Assembly (NCBI RefSeq): GCF_003234115.2
Contig: NZ_CP126251.1
Coordinates: 1,984,001 to 2,048,000, forward strand
Direction of reading: 5' to 3'
DNA length: 64,000 nt
Source: Curtobacterium sp. MCPF17_002
Lineage (GTDB): Bacteria > Actinomycetota > Actinomycetes > Actinomycetales > Microbacteriaceae
The position numbers were made by a program, and so were the translations under genes. Shown here piece after piece: positions 1 through 8,038 of this stretch. Every line of letters begins with the position of its first letter. The stretch's first letter is position 1. The notes beneath the pieces are model-generated. The model was given only the letters and a program-made list of their open reading frames with translations. It ran no database searches and was not told the origin of the DNA.

Positions 1-1
1 C

Positions 2-430
2 GGCACGGGCGACGTGTCCGAGGCGACCAAGCACATCCGGACGATCAACAAGGAGATCGCGGCGCTGCGTCACCTCAAGGAAGACGAGCTCTACGTCGCC
101 GCGAAGGAACTGCAGGCGCCGTTCGACATCGTCAAGGAAGTGGCCCAGACCGGCACGCTGCCCGTCGTGCTCTTCACCGCCGGTGGCGTCGCCACCCCGG
201 CTGACGCCGCGATGATGATGCAGCTCGGTGCCGACGGCGTGTTCGTCGGCTCGGGCATCTTCAAGTCCGGCGACCCGGCCAAGCGCGCCGCCGCGATCGT
301 CAAGGCCACCACCTTCCACGACGACCCCAAGGTCATCGCCGAGGCCTCCCGCGGCCTGGGTGAGGCGATGGTCGGCATCAACGTCGCCGACGTCCCCGCA
401 CCGCACCGCCTCGCCGAGCGTGGCTGGTAG
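2..430 (+). CDS. pdxS: Pyridoxal 5'-phosphate synthase, synthase subunit PdxS (5' end missing)
   Basis: PdxS builds pyridoxal 5'-phosphate from ribose 5-phosphate, glyceraldehyde 3-phosphate and ammonia, the ammonia being supplied by PdxT, in a cytosolic 12+12 complex. Only the C-terminal 142 residues lie in the window; the reading frame is open at base 2. The visible part has the typical (beta/alpha)8 end: [10 protein letters not shown], the phosphate-binding stretch [29 protein letters not shown] and the tail [12 protein letters not shown]. The full protein is usually about 295-300 residues. The stop overlaps the pdxT start by 11 bases, so the two are translated together. Certain apart from the missing N-terminus. 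Confidence 0.97.
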   Translation, partial: GTGDVSEATKHIRTINKEIAALRHLKEDELYVAAKELQAPFDIVKEVAQTGTLPVVLFTAGGVATPADAAMMMQLGADGVFVGSGIFKSGDPAKRAAAIVKATTFHDDPKVIAEASRGLGEAMVGINVADVPAPHRLAERGW

Positions 431-1031
431 CACGTCGGGCAGCGCGCGGCCCCGCATCGGGGTCCTCGCGCTGCAGGGTGACTTCCGTGAGCACATCGCC
501 TCGCTGACGGAGCTCGGCGCCGACGTGGTGCCGCTCCGTCGCCCGGAGGAGATCGACGCCCTCGACGGCGTCGTGATCCCGGGTGGCGAGTCGAGCGTGA
601 TGGACAAGCTGTCCCGCGCGTTCGGCCTCGCCGAGCCCCTCGGGGCGGCGATCCGGTCCGGGCTGCCGACGTACGGCACCTGCGCGGGCATGATCATGCT
701 GTCCTCCCGGATCACCGACGGCATCGCGGGGCAGCACACCCTCGACGTCCTCGACACGACGGTGCGCCGCAACGCGTTCGGCAACCAGAACGACTCGTTC
801 GAGATCGACATCCCGATGCCGGCGCTCGGAGCCGCCCCGGTCCACGCGGTGTTCATCCGAGCACCCGTGGTGGAGCAGCACGGCGCGGGCGTCGAGGTCC
901 TCGGCACCCTGCCGGACGGCCAGGCCGTGGCGGTGCAGCAGGGCAACGTCATCGCGAGCGCCTTCCACCCCGAGGTGGCGGGCGAAGACCGCTTCCACCG
1001 CCGGTTCCTCGACCTCGTCCGCACCGCCTAG
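420..1031 (+). CDS. pdxT: Pyridoxal 5'-phosphate synthase, glutaminase subunit PdxT
   Basis: PdxT hydrolyses glutamine and channels ammonia to PdxS. The 203-residue protein shows the class I glutaminase features: oxyanion-loop motif GGESSVM at about 55-61, nucleophile C88 in GTCAG, and the H183/E185 pair in [12 protein letters not shown] chose GTG at 420, which lies inside the end of pdxS, because the PdxT-like sequence [12 protein letters not shown] begins 11 residues later and no later start is available before that motif. There is no clear Shine-Dalgarno sequence; expression is probably coupled to pdxS. The frame stays open upstream but that part is only a shadow of pdxS. Confidence 0.95.
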   Translation: MAGSTSGSARPRIGVLALQGDFREHIASLTELGADVVPLRRPEEIDALDGVVIPGGESSVMDKLSRAFGLAEPLGAAIRSGLPTYGTCAGMIMLSSRITDGIAGQHTLDVLDTTVRRNAFGNQNDSFEIDIPMPALGAAPVHAVFIRAPVVEQHGAGVEVLGTLPDGQAVAVQQGNVIASAFHPEVAGEDRFHRRFLDLVRTA

Positions 1032-1047
1032 CGTCCCGCCCCGCCCT

Positions 1048-1119
1048 CGCAACACGCAACCGTGGCGGTTGCGCGCAGCGTTGTGCCGCTGCGGGCTGTC
1101 GCCCACGTTGCGTTTTGCG
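1048..1119. terminator. Imperfect inverted repeat after pdxT
   Basis: Arms 1048-1066 (CGCAACACGCAACCGTGGC) and 1101-1119 (GCCCACGTTGCGTTTTGCG) pair imperfectly around a 34-base middle. A tighter hairpin CAACC-gtggc-GGTTG (1057-1071) sits inside the left arm. It follows pdxT by 17 bases and could end the pdxST transcript, though there is no T-tract. Confidence 0.4.
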
Positions 1120-1137
1120 GTAGCGAGCCAGCGCGGC

Positions 1138-1160
1138 GGAGGCGAGCCGCGCCTCCAGGC
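1138..1160. repeat. CTGGAGG-family palindrome, degenerate copy
   Basis: GGAGGCG (1138-1144), loop AGCCG, then CGCCTCC (1150-1156) followed by AGGC. The right arm matches the family consensus CGCGCCTCCAGGCC; the left arm is shortened. It abuts the yebC -10 box and occupies the place where a -35 element would be. Confidence 0.6.
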
Positions 1161-1163
1161 CGG

Positions 1164-1169
1164 TAAGAT
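1164..1169 (+). promoter_or_regulatory. -10 box of yebC
   Basis: TAAGAT lies 34 bases before the yebC GTG, leaving room for a short leader that contains the AAGGAG ribosome site at 1193-1198. No recognisable -35 element. Confidence 0.5.
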
Positions 1170-1203
1170 GAGGCAGATTTTCCGCAAGACGCAAGGAGCA
1201 ACC

Positions 1204-1968
1204 GTGTCCGGGCATTCCAAGTGGGCGACGACCAAGCACAAGAAGGCCGTCATCGACGGTCGCCGTGCGAAGTCCTTCGCGAAGCTCATCAAGAACATCG
1301 AGGTCGCCGCGAAGATGGGCGGGGCCGACATGTCGGGCAACCCGACGCTCGTCGACGCCGTGCAGAAGGCCAAGAAGACCTCGGTGCCGAACGACAACAT
1401 CGACCGCGCCGTCAAGCGCGGTGCCGGTCTGACCGGCGAGACGATCGAGTACACGACGATCATGTACGAGGGCTACGGCCCGAACGGCGTCGCGATGCTC
1501 ATCGAGTGTCTGACCGACAACAAGAACCGCGCCGCGGCCGAGGTCCGCACGACGATGTCGCGGAACGGCGGCACCATGGCCGACCCCGGCAGCGTGGCGT
1601 ACAACTTCTCGCGCAAGGGCGTCATCTCGGTGACGAAGACGGACGGCCTCGACGAGGACACCGTGATGAGCGCCGTGCTCGACGCCGGCGCCGAGGACGT
1701 CATCGACCAGGGCGGCGGCTTCGAGGTCATCACCGAGGCGAGCGACCTCGTCGCGGCCCGCACCGCGCTGCAAGAGGCCGGCATCGACTACGACTCGGCC
1801 GACGCCGAGTTCGTCCCCGGCCTCAAGGTCCCGGTGGACGCCGAGACGGCCCGCAAGGTGTTCCGCCTCATCGACGCGCTCGAGGACAGCGACGACGTGC
1901 AGAACGTCTACTCGAACTTCGACATCCCCGCCGACGTCCAGGCCGAGCTCGACGAGGACGAGGACTAG
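1204..1968 (+). CDS. yebC: YebC/PmpR family DNA-binding regulatory protein
   Basis: A 254-residue member of the YebC family (TACO1 superfamily), usually annotated as a transcriptional regulator; some family members act on translation at polyproline stretches. The N-terminus [20 protein letters not shown] and the [14 protein letters not shown] stretch are diagnostic, and the C-terminus is acidic (DEDED). The GTG at 1204 is preceded by AAGGAG six bases upstream; the frame is open further upstream but lacks homology there. It lies 3 bases before ruvC, the classic yebC-ruvCAB arrangement. Confidence 0.95.
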   Translation: MSGHSKWATTKHKKAVIDGRRAKSFAKLIKNIEVAAKMGGADMSGNPTLVDAVQKAKKTSVPNDNIDRAVKRGAGLTGETIEYTTIMYEGYGPNGVAMLIECLTDNKNRAAAEVRTTMSRNGGTMADPGSVAYNFSRKGVISVTKTDGLDEDTVMSAVLDAGAEDVIDQGGGFEVITEASDLVAARTALQEAGIDYDSADAEFVPGLKVPVDAETARKVFRLIDALEDSDDVQNVYSNFDIPADVQAELDEDED

Positions 1969-1971
1969 CCG

Positions 1972-2619
1972 ATGCTGCGCGTGCTCGGGGTCGACCCCGG
2001 GCTCACGCGGTGCGGCGTCGGCGTGGTCGAGGTCGCACCGAACCGGCGTGCCCGGCTCGTCCACGTGACGGTCGTGCGCACGCCGGCGGACATGGCGCTC
2101 GAACAGCGCCTCCTGCTCATCGCCGACGGCATCGCCGCCGAGATCGACGAGCACCGCCCGGACGCCGTCGCGGTGGAGCGGGTGTTCGCGCAGGCGAACG
2201 TCCGCACCGTGATGGGCACCGCCCAGGCCGCCGGCCTCGCGCTGCACGCGGCCGCGGCCCGCGGGTTGCCGGTGGGCCTGCACACCCCGTCCGAGGTGAA
2301 GGCGGCGGTGACCGGGTACGGCAACGCCGACAAGCGACAGGTCCAGACGATGATCGCCCGGGTCCTCGGACTCGACGAGGCCCCGAAACCGGCCGACGCC
2401 GCCGACGCGCTCGCGTTGGCCGTGTGCCATGCCTGGAGGCTCGGAGCACCTGACGCCGCCGGCTCACGTCCGTCGAACCTCACCCCGGCACAGCGTGCCT
2501 GGCGGGACGCGCAGGGCGGCACCGTGGACTCGCCGCTCGCGCGGGCGGCCGCCGCTGCGGCACGGCCGCAGCGTGGCAGGTCGGCATCGTCGGTGGGCGG
2601 CCGTAGGCTCGGGGCATGA
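1972..2619 (+). CDS. ruvC: Holliday-junction resolvase RuvC
   Basis: RuvC is the endonuclease that cuts Holliday junctions after branch migration by RuvAB. The 215-residue protein has the four expected carboxylates of the RNase H-like fold: D8 in GVDPG, E69 in VERVF, and D142 and D145 in [10 protein letters not shown]. The last 50 or so residues (after CHAWRLG) form an Ala/Arg-rich tail longer than in E. coli RuvC (173 residues). It starts 3 bases after yebC and its stop overlaps the ruvA start (ATGA), so it is in one operon, although ruvA also seems to have its own promoter. Confidence 0.97.
   Translation: MLRVLGVDPGLTRCGVGVVEVAPNRRARLVHVTVVRTPADMALEQRLLLIADGIAAEIDEHRPDAVAVERVFAQANVRTVMGTAQAAGLALHAAAARGLPVGLHTPSEVKAAVTGYGNADKRQVQTMIARVLGLDEAPKPADAADALALAVCHAWRLGAPDAAGSRPSNLTPAQRAWRDAQGGTVDSPLARAAAAAARPQRGRSASSVGGRRLGA
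2604..2609 (+). promoter_or_regulatory. -10 box placing ruvA on a leaderless mRNA
   Basis: TAGGCT, then exactly 6 bases, then the ruvA ATG. It lies inside the 3' end of ruvC and would give ruvAB an internal leaderless promoter. Confidence 0.5.
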
Positions 2620-3236
2620 TCGCGAGTCTCCGGGGCACCTGCATCGACGTCGCCGGATCGGCCGTCGTGGTCGAGGTCGGGGGAGTCGGGTACGCCGTGA
2701 CGGTCACGCCCGCCCACGCCCTGACGATGCGACACGGCTCCGAGGTCTTCCTCCGCACGGCGATGATCGTGCGCGAGGACGAGCACCTCCTCTTCGGCTT
2801 CGCGTCCACCGACGCGCTCCAGGTGTTCGACCTGCTGCGGAGCGTCTCCGGCGTCGGCCCCAAGTCGGCGATGGGCGTCCTCGCCCACATGGAGCCCGCA
2901 CAGGTCGCGAACGCCGTCGCGAACGACGACGACGGCGCGTTCCGCAAGGTGTCGGGCATCGGGCCGAAGACGGCCAAGCTCATCATCGTCGCGCTCTCCG
3001 GCAAGCTCGCCGCGTTCGAGCAGGCCCCGGTCGTCGCCGCCCGACGTGGTGCCGCGGCCCACCCGGCCGCGGTCGACGTCGTCGCGGCCCTCATCGGTCT
3101 GGGCTGGCGTGAGGACGCCGCTCAGCGCGCCGTCGACGACACCATCGCGACCGAGCCCGGTGCGGCCACGATGGGCACGCAGTCGCTGCTCCGCGCGGCG
3201 CTCGGTGCCCTGCGTCCCGCCGGGGCCGGCCGGTGA
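2616..3236 (+). CDS. ruvA: Holliday-junction branch-migration protein RuvA
   Basis: RuvA binds the four-way junction as a tetramer and loads the RuvB motor. The 206-residue protein shows the OB-fold N-terminus ([24 protein letters not shown]), two helix-hairpin-helix motifs ([16 protein letters not shown] at about 70-86 and [16 protein letters not shown] at about 109-124) and a C-terminal domain for RuvB contact ending in [15 protein letters not shown] overlap with ruvC and GTGA overlap with ruvB. There is no Shine-Dalgarno sequence but there is a -10 box 6 bases before the ATG. Confidence 0.97.
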   Translation: MIASLRGTCIDVAGSAVVVEVGGVGYAVTVTPAHALTMRHGSEVFLRTAMIVREDEHLLFGFASTDALQVFDLLRSVSGVGPKSAMGVLAHMEPAQVANAVANDDDGAFRKVSGIGPKTAKLIIVALSGKLAAFEQAPVVAARRGAAAHPAAVDVVAALIGLGWREDAAQRAVDDTIATEPGAATMGTQSLLRAALGALRPAGAGR

Positions 3237-4270
3237 GCGGCATCACCGCCGCCAGCGCCGAGTCGCAGGAGGAACTCGCGTTCGAGGGCGCGCTCCGCCC
3301 GAAGTCCCTCGACGAGTTCGTGGGACAGCGCAAGGTCCGCGGGCAGCTCGACCTGCTCCTCAAGGCCGCCGCGATGCAGGAGCGCACACCCGACCACATC
3401 CTGATGGCGGGCCCACCCGGACTCGGCAAGACCACGCTCGCGATGATCGTGGCGTACGAGTCCGCCCGGCCCCTGCGGATGTCGAGCGGACCGGCGATCC
3501 AGCACGCGGGCGACCTCGCCGCGGTGCTCTCGTCCCTCGTCCCCGGCGAGGTCCTCTTCATCGACGAGATCCACCGCATGGCGCGCTCGGCGGAGGAGAT
3601 GCTCTACCTGGCGATGGAGGACTTCCGCATCGACGTGATGGTCGGCAAGGGCGCCGGCGCGACGAGCATCCCGCTCGACCTCGCGCCGTTCACCCTCGTC
3701 GGTGCGACCACCCGCGCGGGCCTGCTGCCGAACCCGCTCCGCGACCGCTTCGGGTTCACCGCCCACCTCGAGTTCTACGAGAAGGACGAGCTCGAACAGG
3801 TCCTCATCCGTGCGGCGCACCTGCTCGAGCTCGACATCGACCGGTCGGCGCTCCGTGAGATCGCCGGTCGGTCGCGCGGCACGCCCCGCATCGCGAACCG
3901 TCTGCTGCGCCGTGTGCGCGACTACGCGCTCGTGCACCGCACCACCGACGGCATGGCGGCCGTGCAGGGTGCCCTCGACCTCTACGACGTCGACGAGCTC
4001 GGGCTCGACCGGCTCGACCGCGCCGTCGTCGAGACGATGCTGACCCGCTTCGACGGGGGACCGGTCGGGCTCAACACGCTGGCGGTCTCCGTCGGCGAGG
4101 AATCCGAGACCATCGAGTCGGTCGTCGAGCCGTTCCTCGTCCGGGTCGGCCTGGTCACCCGGAGCCCGCGCGGCCGGATCGCGACCCCGCAGGCGTGGCG
4201 GCACTTCGGCATGACGCCGGGGCAGGCGACGACCGCCCAACCCGGCCTGTACGACGACGACACCGACTGA
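3233..4270 (+). CDS. ruvB: Holliday-junction branch-migration ATPase RuvB
   Basis: RuvB is the hexameric AAA+ motor that drives branch migration. The 345 residues include Walker [10 protein letters not shown] (60-68), Walker B LFIDEIHR with D111/E112, sensor 1 GATTRAG (157-163), the arginine-finger segment RDRFG (170-174) and a C-terminal winged helix ending in [13 protein letters not shown]. It starts with GTG overlapping the ruvA stop by 4 bases and is the last gene of the ruv operon; yajC follows after 93 bases with its own -10 box. Confidence 0.98.
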   Translation: MSGITAASAESQEELAFEGALRPKSLDEFVGQRKVRGQLDLLLKAAAMQERTPDHILMAGPPGLGKTTLAMIVAYESARPLRMSSGPAIQHAGDLAAVLSSLVPGEVLFIDEIHRMARSAEEMLYLAMEDFRIDVMVGKGAGATSIPLDLAPFTLVGATTRAGLLPNPLRDRFGFTAHLEFYEKDELEQVLIRAAHLLELDIDRSALREIAGRSRGTPRIANRLLRRVRDYALVHRTTDGMAAVQGALDLYDVDELGLDRLDRAVVETMLTRFDGGPVGLNTLAVSVGEESETIESVVEPFLVRVGLVTRSPRGRIATPQAWRHFGMTPGQATTAQPGLYDDDTD

Positions 4271-4316
4271 CCGGACCGAGCAGCCCGGGCGGCATCGCAC
4301 GCACAGACGTGTGCCC

Positions 4317-4322
4317 TAGACT
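4317..4322 (+). promoter_or_regulatory. -10 box upstream of yajC
   Basis: TAGACT, with about 35 bases of leader before the yajC ATG; the leader contains AGAGAAGG as ribosome-binding site. Confidence 0.45.
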
Positions 4323-4363
4323 GCTACGGCCCGAAACCGAGCAACCAGAGAAGGCATCGCATC

Positions 4364-4762
4364 ATGGGTCAAGAAGTCATCCTCATCGTCATCGTCGTGG
4401 CGTTCGCGGCCTTCATGTTCTACAACAGCCGCAAGCGCAAGAAGCAGCAGGGCGAGCTCGCCACCAAGATGGTGCCGGGTGCCCGGGTCATGCTGTCCTT
4501 CGGCCTGTACGGCACGCTCCTGTCGGTCGACGACGAGAAGGTCACCGCCGACGTCGAGATCGCTCCGGGCACGGTCGTCACCGTCCACCGTCAGACCCTG
4601 TCGCGCGTCGTCGACGACAGCGCGTCGGACATCGAGACCACCGCCACGCCGGAGGACGAGCCGAAGCCCGTCGCCGAGCTGAACGGCGAGCCGGTCTACG
4701 GTGAGCGCATCGACCCGACCGAGACCGACGCCGACGCGGCGAAGCGCAAGACCGAAGACTGA
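4364..4762 (+). CDS. yajC: Preprotein translocase subunit YajC
   Basis: YajC is a small accessory protein of the SecDF-YajC complex that helps SecYEG export. The 132-residue protein has one N-terminal membrane segment (about 4-20, ILIVIVVAFAAFMFY) followed by the basic NSRKRKKQQ and the conserved core GARVMLSFGLYGTL...VEIAPGTVVTVHRQTLSRVVDD. The C-terminal 40 residues are acidic and poorly conserved. It is followed by secD and secF in the same orientation, the canonical arrangement. Confidence 0.95.
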   Translation: MGQEVILIVIVVAFAAFMFYNSRKRKKQQGELATKMVPGARVMLSFGLYGTLLSVDDEKVTADVEIAPGTVVTVHRQTLSRVVDDSASDIETTATPEDEPKPVAELNGEPVYGERIDPTETDADAAKRKTED

Positions 4763-4770
4763 CCCCTCGG

Positions 4771-4794
4771 CCGCCGGGTCCACCGATCCGGCGG
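4771..4794. other. Hairpin between yajC and secD
   Basis: CCGCCGG (4771-4777), a 10-base loop, CCGGCGG (4788-4794). A further CCGCCGG follows at about 4803, so two alternative pairings are possible. It could modulate read-through into secD; there is no T-tract. Confidence 0.3.
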
Positions 4795-4848
4795 CGACAC
4801 CTGCCGCCGGTCACCCCCGTCGGTCCTGACAGAAAGACGAGACGACCG

Positions 4849-6600
4849 GTGGCACGATCGACACCCGTCAAGAAGGCGATCCGCTCGCTCACCTGGTTGG
4901 TGATCCTGATGGCGGTCCTCGCTGGGTTGAACACCGCCGCGTCGATCCTCGCCGGGTCCACGAAGGACGACAGCGGCAAGTGGTTCGAAGGGGCCAGCTG
5001 GGTCCCGGAACTCGCCCTCGACCTGCAGGGCGGTACGCAGCTGACCCTCGCGGCCCAGAACACCGAGGGCGGCTCGGTGACGAACCAGCAGCTCGACCAG
5101 GCCGTGAACATCATCCGGCAGCGCATCAACGCCACGGGTGTCTCCGAGTCGCAGATCAACACCCAGGGGACGAACAACATCGTCGTCTCCATCCCGGGCA
5201 AGCCCGACAAGGCGACGATCGACCGCATCGAGGCCGCCGCGAAGCTGACGTTCCGCCCGGTGCTCTACACCGAGGCAGCGACGAGCTCCTCGGTCGGCGG
5301 CGACAGCAGCTCCTCCGCGTCCCCGACGCCGTACTCGCCGCCCGCGTCGCTCGCCGCGACGCCGAGCGCGAAGCCGTCGAACGCGAGCGACCTGAACTGG
5401 GTCACGCCGAAGCTGCAGGACCTGTACACGAACTACGACTGCAAGGCGCCGGACGACGTCACGACGGCACCCGATGACGAGCCCCTCGTCACCTGCGACC
5501 AGGACGGTGCCGCGAAGTACATCCTCGGTCCGGTCGAGGTCTCCGGGTCGAACATCAGCAACGCCACGTCCGGTCTCGCCACCGACTCGCAGGGCACGTC
5601 GACGGGCCAGTGGGCCGTCAACCTGAGCTTCAACGGCGACGGCACGAAGGACTTCCGCGAGGTCACCAACCGTCTCGTCTCGCTGGCGGCTCCGCAGAAC
5701 CAGTTCGCGATCGTCCTCGACGGGTCCGTGATCACCGCACCGTCGACGAACTCGGCGATCACCAACGGCAAGGCGCAGATCACCGGCAGCTTCACCGCCG
5801 ACTCCGCGAAGACCCTCGCCGACCAGCTGAAGTACGGCGCCCTGCCGATCAACTTCCAGGTGCAGTCGAACGAGAACATCTCCGCGACGCTCGGCACCGC
5901 CCAGCTCGTCGGCGGTCTCGTCGCCGGACTGATCGGCCTCATCCTGGTCATCATCTACTCGGTGATCCAGTACCGGGCACTCGCGTTCGTCACGGTGCTC
6001 TCGCTCGGGGTCGCCGGTGTGCTCACGTACCTGGTGATCGCGATCATGTCCTGGCGCGTCGACTACCGCCTCTCGCTCGCCGGGGTCGCGGGGTTGATCG
6101 TGGCGATCGGCATCACGGCGGACTCGTTCATCGTCTACTTCGAGCGCATCCGCGACGAACTGCGGGACGGCCGTGGCCTCGAGAGCGCCGTGGAGTCCGG
6201 GTGGAAGCGCGCACTCCGCACGATCCTGGCGTCCGACTCGATCAACTTCCTCGCCGCCATCGTGCTGTACATCCTCGCGGTGAGCGACGTGAAGGGCTTC
6301 GCGTTCACGCTGCTCCTCACGACCCTCATCGACGTCGTCGTGGTCGTGATGTTCACGCACCCGATGATGCAGATCATCGCCCGCAGCCGCTTCTTCGGCG
6401 AGGGGCACAAGTTCAGCGGGCTCGATCCGGCAGCACTCGGCGCCGTCTACCGGGGGAGAGCGCAGTTCCGCGCCCCCGTGGTCGACGGCAAGCGCCAGCG
6501 CAGTGCCGGTGAGGCCCAGCGTCGACAGACGATCGCGGAGCGGAAGGCCCAGCAGGGCTCCGTCGACAACGGCACCACGCCGGACGGGAAGGACGACTGA
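4849..6600 (+). CDS. secD: Protein translocase subunit SecD
   Basis: SecD uses the proton gradient, with SecF, to pull proteins out of the Sec channel. The 583-residue protein has an N-terminal membrane helix (about 12-34), the conserved LALDLQGGTQL (55-65), a large extracytoplasmic domain with VNIIRQRINATGVSESQI, and five C-terminal membrane helices starting at ATLGTAQLVGGLVAGLIGLI and including the GITADSFIVYFERIRDE motif. A Ser/Ala/Pro-rich insert (about residues 145-180) interrupts the periplasmic domain. It starts at GTG with a weak ribosome site; its stop shares one base with the secF ATG. Confidence 0.97.
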   Translation: MARSTPVKKAIRSLTWLVILMAVLAGLNTAASILAGSTKDDSGKWFEGASWVPELALDLQGGTQLTLAAQNTEGGSVTNQQLDQAVNIIRQRINATGVSESQINTQGTNNIVVSIPGKPDKATIDRIEAAAKLTFRPVLYTEAATSSSVGGDSSSSASPTPYSPPASLAATPSAKPSNASDLNWVTPKLQDLYTNYDCKAPDDVTTAPDDEPLVTCDQDGAAKYILGPVEVSGSNISNATSGLATDSQGTSTGQWAVNLSFNGDGTKDFREVTNRLVSLAAPQNQFAIVLDGSVITAPSTNSAITNGKAQITGSFTADSAKTLADQLKYGALPINFQVQSNENISATLGTAQLVGGLVAGLIGLILVIIYSVIQYRALAFVTVLSLGVAGVLTYLVIAIMSWRVDYRLSLAGVAGLIVAIGITADSFIVYFERIRDELRDGRGLESAVESGWKRALRTILASDSINFLAAIVLYILAVSDVKGFAFTLLLTTLIDVVVVVMFTHPMMQIIARSRFFGEGHKFSGLDPAALGAVYRGRAQFRAPVVDGKRQRSAGEAQRRQTIAERKAQQGSVDNGTTPDGKDD

Positions 6601-7601
6601 TGGCCAGCTTCAGCCAGTTCGGCAGCGACCTCTACACGGGGAAGCGTTCGTACGACATCGTCGGCCGGCGCAAGACCTGGTACCTCATCGCGGTCATCGC
6701 CATCGTGATCGCGCTCGCGGTGCCGTGGCTCCGCGGCGGGTACCAGCTCGGCATCGAGTTCACCGGCGGGTCGGAGTTCACCCTCTCCGACGTGAAGACC
6801 CTCGACCAGAACCTCGCGACCGAGACCGTCGAGTCGATCGTCCCCGACGGTGTCCCGCGCGTCTCGCAGCTCGGCCAGCACGGCATCCGCGTGCAGACCG
6901 GGCAGCTCACCGACCGTGAGACGACCGAGGTGCAGGACGCCCTCGCGAAGGCGTACGACGTCCCCGAGGACCGGGTCGCGGCGACGTTCATCGGTGCGAC
7001 CTGGGGTGCCGACGTGCTCAACCAGGCCATCCGCGGCCTCGTGATCTTCCTCGCCCTGGCCGCCGTGTTCATGGCCGTCTACTTCCGCACGTGGAAGATG
7101 TCGGTCTCCGCGATGGTGGCGCTCCTCCACGACCTCCTCATCACCGCCGGCGTGTACGGCATCGTGGGGCTCGAGGTCACCCCGGCGGCGGTGATCGGCT
7201 TCCTCACGATCCTCGGGTACTCGCTGTACGACACCGTGGTGGTGTTCGACAAGGTGCGCGAGAACACGAGTCAGGAATCGCACCGCACCTTCGTGCAGTC
7301 GGTGAACCTCGCGGTCAACCAGACCCTCGTCCGGTCGATCAACACCTCGGTCGTGGCCCTGCTTCCGGTCGCGGCGATCCTCTTCATCGGGTCGTACATC
7401 CTCGGCGCCGGCACGCTCCGCGACATCTCGCTCGCGCTCTTCATCGGCATCATCGTCGGCACCTACTCGACGATCTTCATCGCGTCGCCGATGTACGCCC
7501 ACCTGCGCGAGAACGAGCCGAAGGTCAAGCAGGCTGACGCCAAGAAGCAGCAGGCCGCGGCGAAGCGCCGGCGCGAGGTCGACGCGACGGCGGAGGTCTG
7601 A
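6600..7601 (+). CDS. secF: Protein translocase subunit SecF
   Basis: This is the partner of SecD. The 333 residues comprise a first membrane helix (about 28-44), the conserved LGIEFTGGSEF motif, a short extracytoplasmic domain and five further helices with the SecF signature LTILGYSLYDTVVVFDKVREN. The tail is basic (KKQQAAAKRRREV). One-base overlaps with secD upstream and with the rhodanese gene downstream indicate strict co-translation. Confidence 0.97.
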   Translation: MASFSQFGSDLYTGKRSYDIVGRRKTWYLIAVIAIVIALAVPWLRGGYQLGIEFTGGSEFTLSDVKTLDQNLATETVESIVPDGVPRVSQLGQHGIRVQTGQLTDRETTEVQDALAKAYDVPEDRVAATFIGATWGADVLNQAIRGLVIFLALAAVFMAVYFRTWKMSVSAMVALLHDLLITAGVYGIVGLEVTPAAVIGFLTILGYSLYDTVVVFDKVRENTSQESHRTFVQSVNLAVNQTLVRSINTSVVALLPVAAILFIGSYILGAGTLRDISLALFIGIIVGTYSTIFIASPMYAHLRENEPKVKQADAKKQQAAAKRRREVDATAEV

Positions 7602-7981
7602 TGCCGATCCAGATCGACGAGATCGACGTCGCCGAGGCGCTCCGCCGTCTCGAGTCCGGTTCGCGCCTGTTCGACGTGCGCGAGCCGGGGGAGTGGGACG
7701 AGGTCCACGCTCCCCAGGCCACCCTCGTGCCGATGTCCGAGCTGGTCGCCCGGTGGAAGGAGATCGACGGCGGGGACGAGCCGGCGATCATCGTCTGCCA
7801 CTCCGGCGCTCGTTCGGCCCGCGTCGTGGCCGCCCTCGAGCAGTCGGGGGTGCCGGCGGTCAACCTCGCCGGCGGCATGGTCGCGTGGGAGCAGACGGGC
7901 GCACCGGTGGTCCGGCCCGGCGCCGACGCCCACGCCGATGCCGGTGCCGACGCCCACGGCGAACCCCGTCACGAGCACTGA
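7601..7981 (+). CDS. Rhodanese-like domain protein
   Basis: This is a single-domain rhodanese (sulfurtransferase fold) of 126 residues. The CDC25-like active-site loop is CHSGARSA with C66 as the sulfur-carrying residue; FDVREPGEWDEVH is the usual N-terminal motif and NLAGGMVAWEQTG the C-terminal one. The last 20 residues are rich in His, Asp and Ala. The ATG shares its A with the secF stop, so it is the last gene of the yajC-secDF operon. In Mycobacterium and Streptomyces the gene found between secF and rel is usually apt; here it is this rhodanese. The substrate is unknown. Confidence 0.9.
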   Translation: MPIQIDEIDVAEALRRLESGSRLFDVREPGEWDEVHAPQATLVPMSELVARWKEIDGGDEPAIIVCHSGARSARVVAALEQSGVPAVNLAGGMVAWEQTGAPVVRPGADAHADAGADAHGEPRHEH

Positions 7982-7992
7982 CCCGGCGCGCG

Positions 7993-7998
7993 TAGTCT
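7993..7998 (+). promoter_or_regulatory. -10 box upstream of rel
   Basis: TAGTCT, about 40 bases before the rel ATG; GGGAGG at 8027-8032 is the ribosome-binding site. Confidence 0.45.
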
Positions 7999-8038
7999 TG
8001 TCGGATCGAGGCCGGACCGAGTCCCTGGGAGGCGCATC

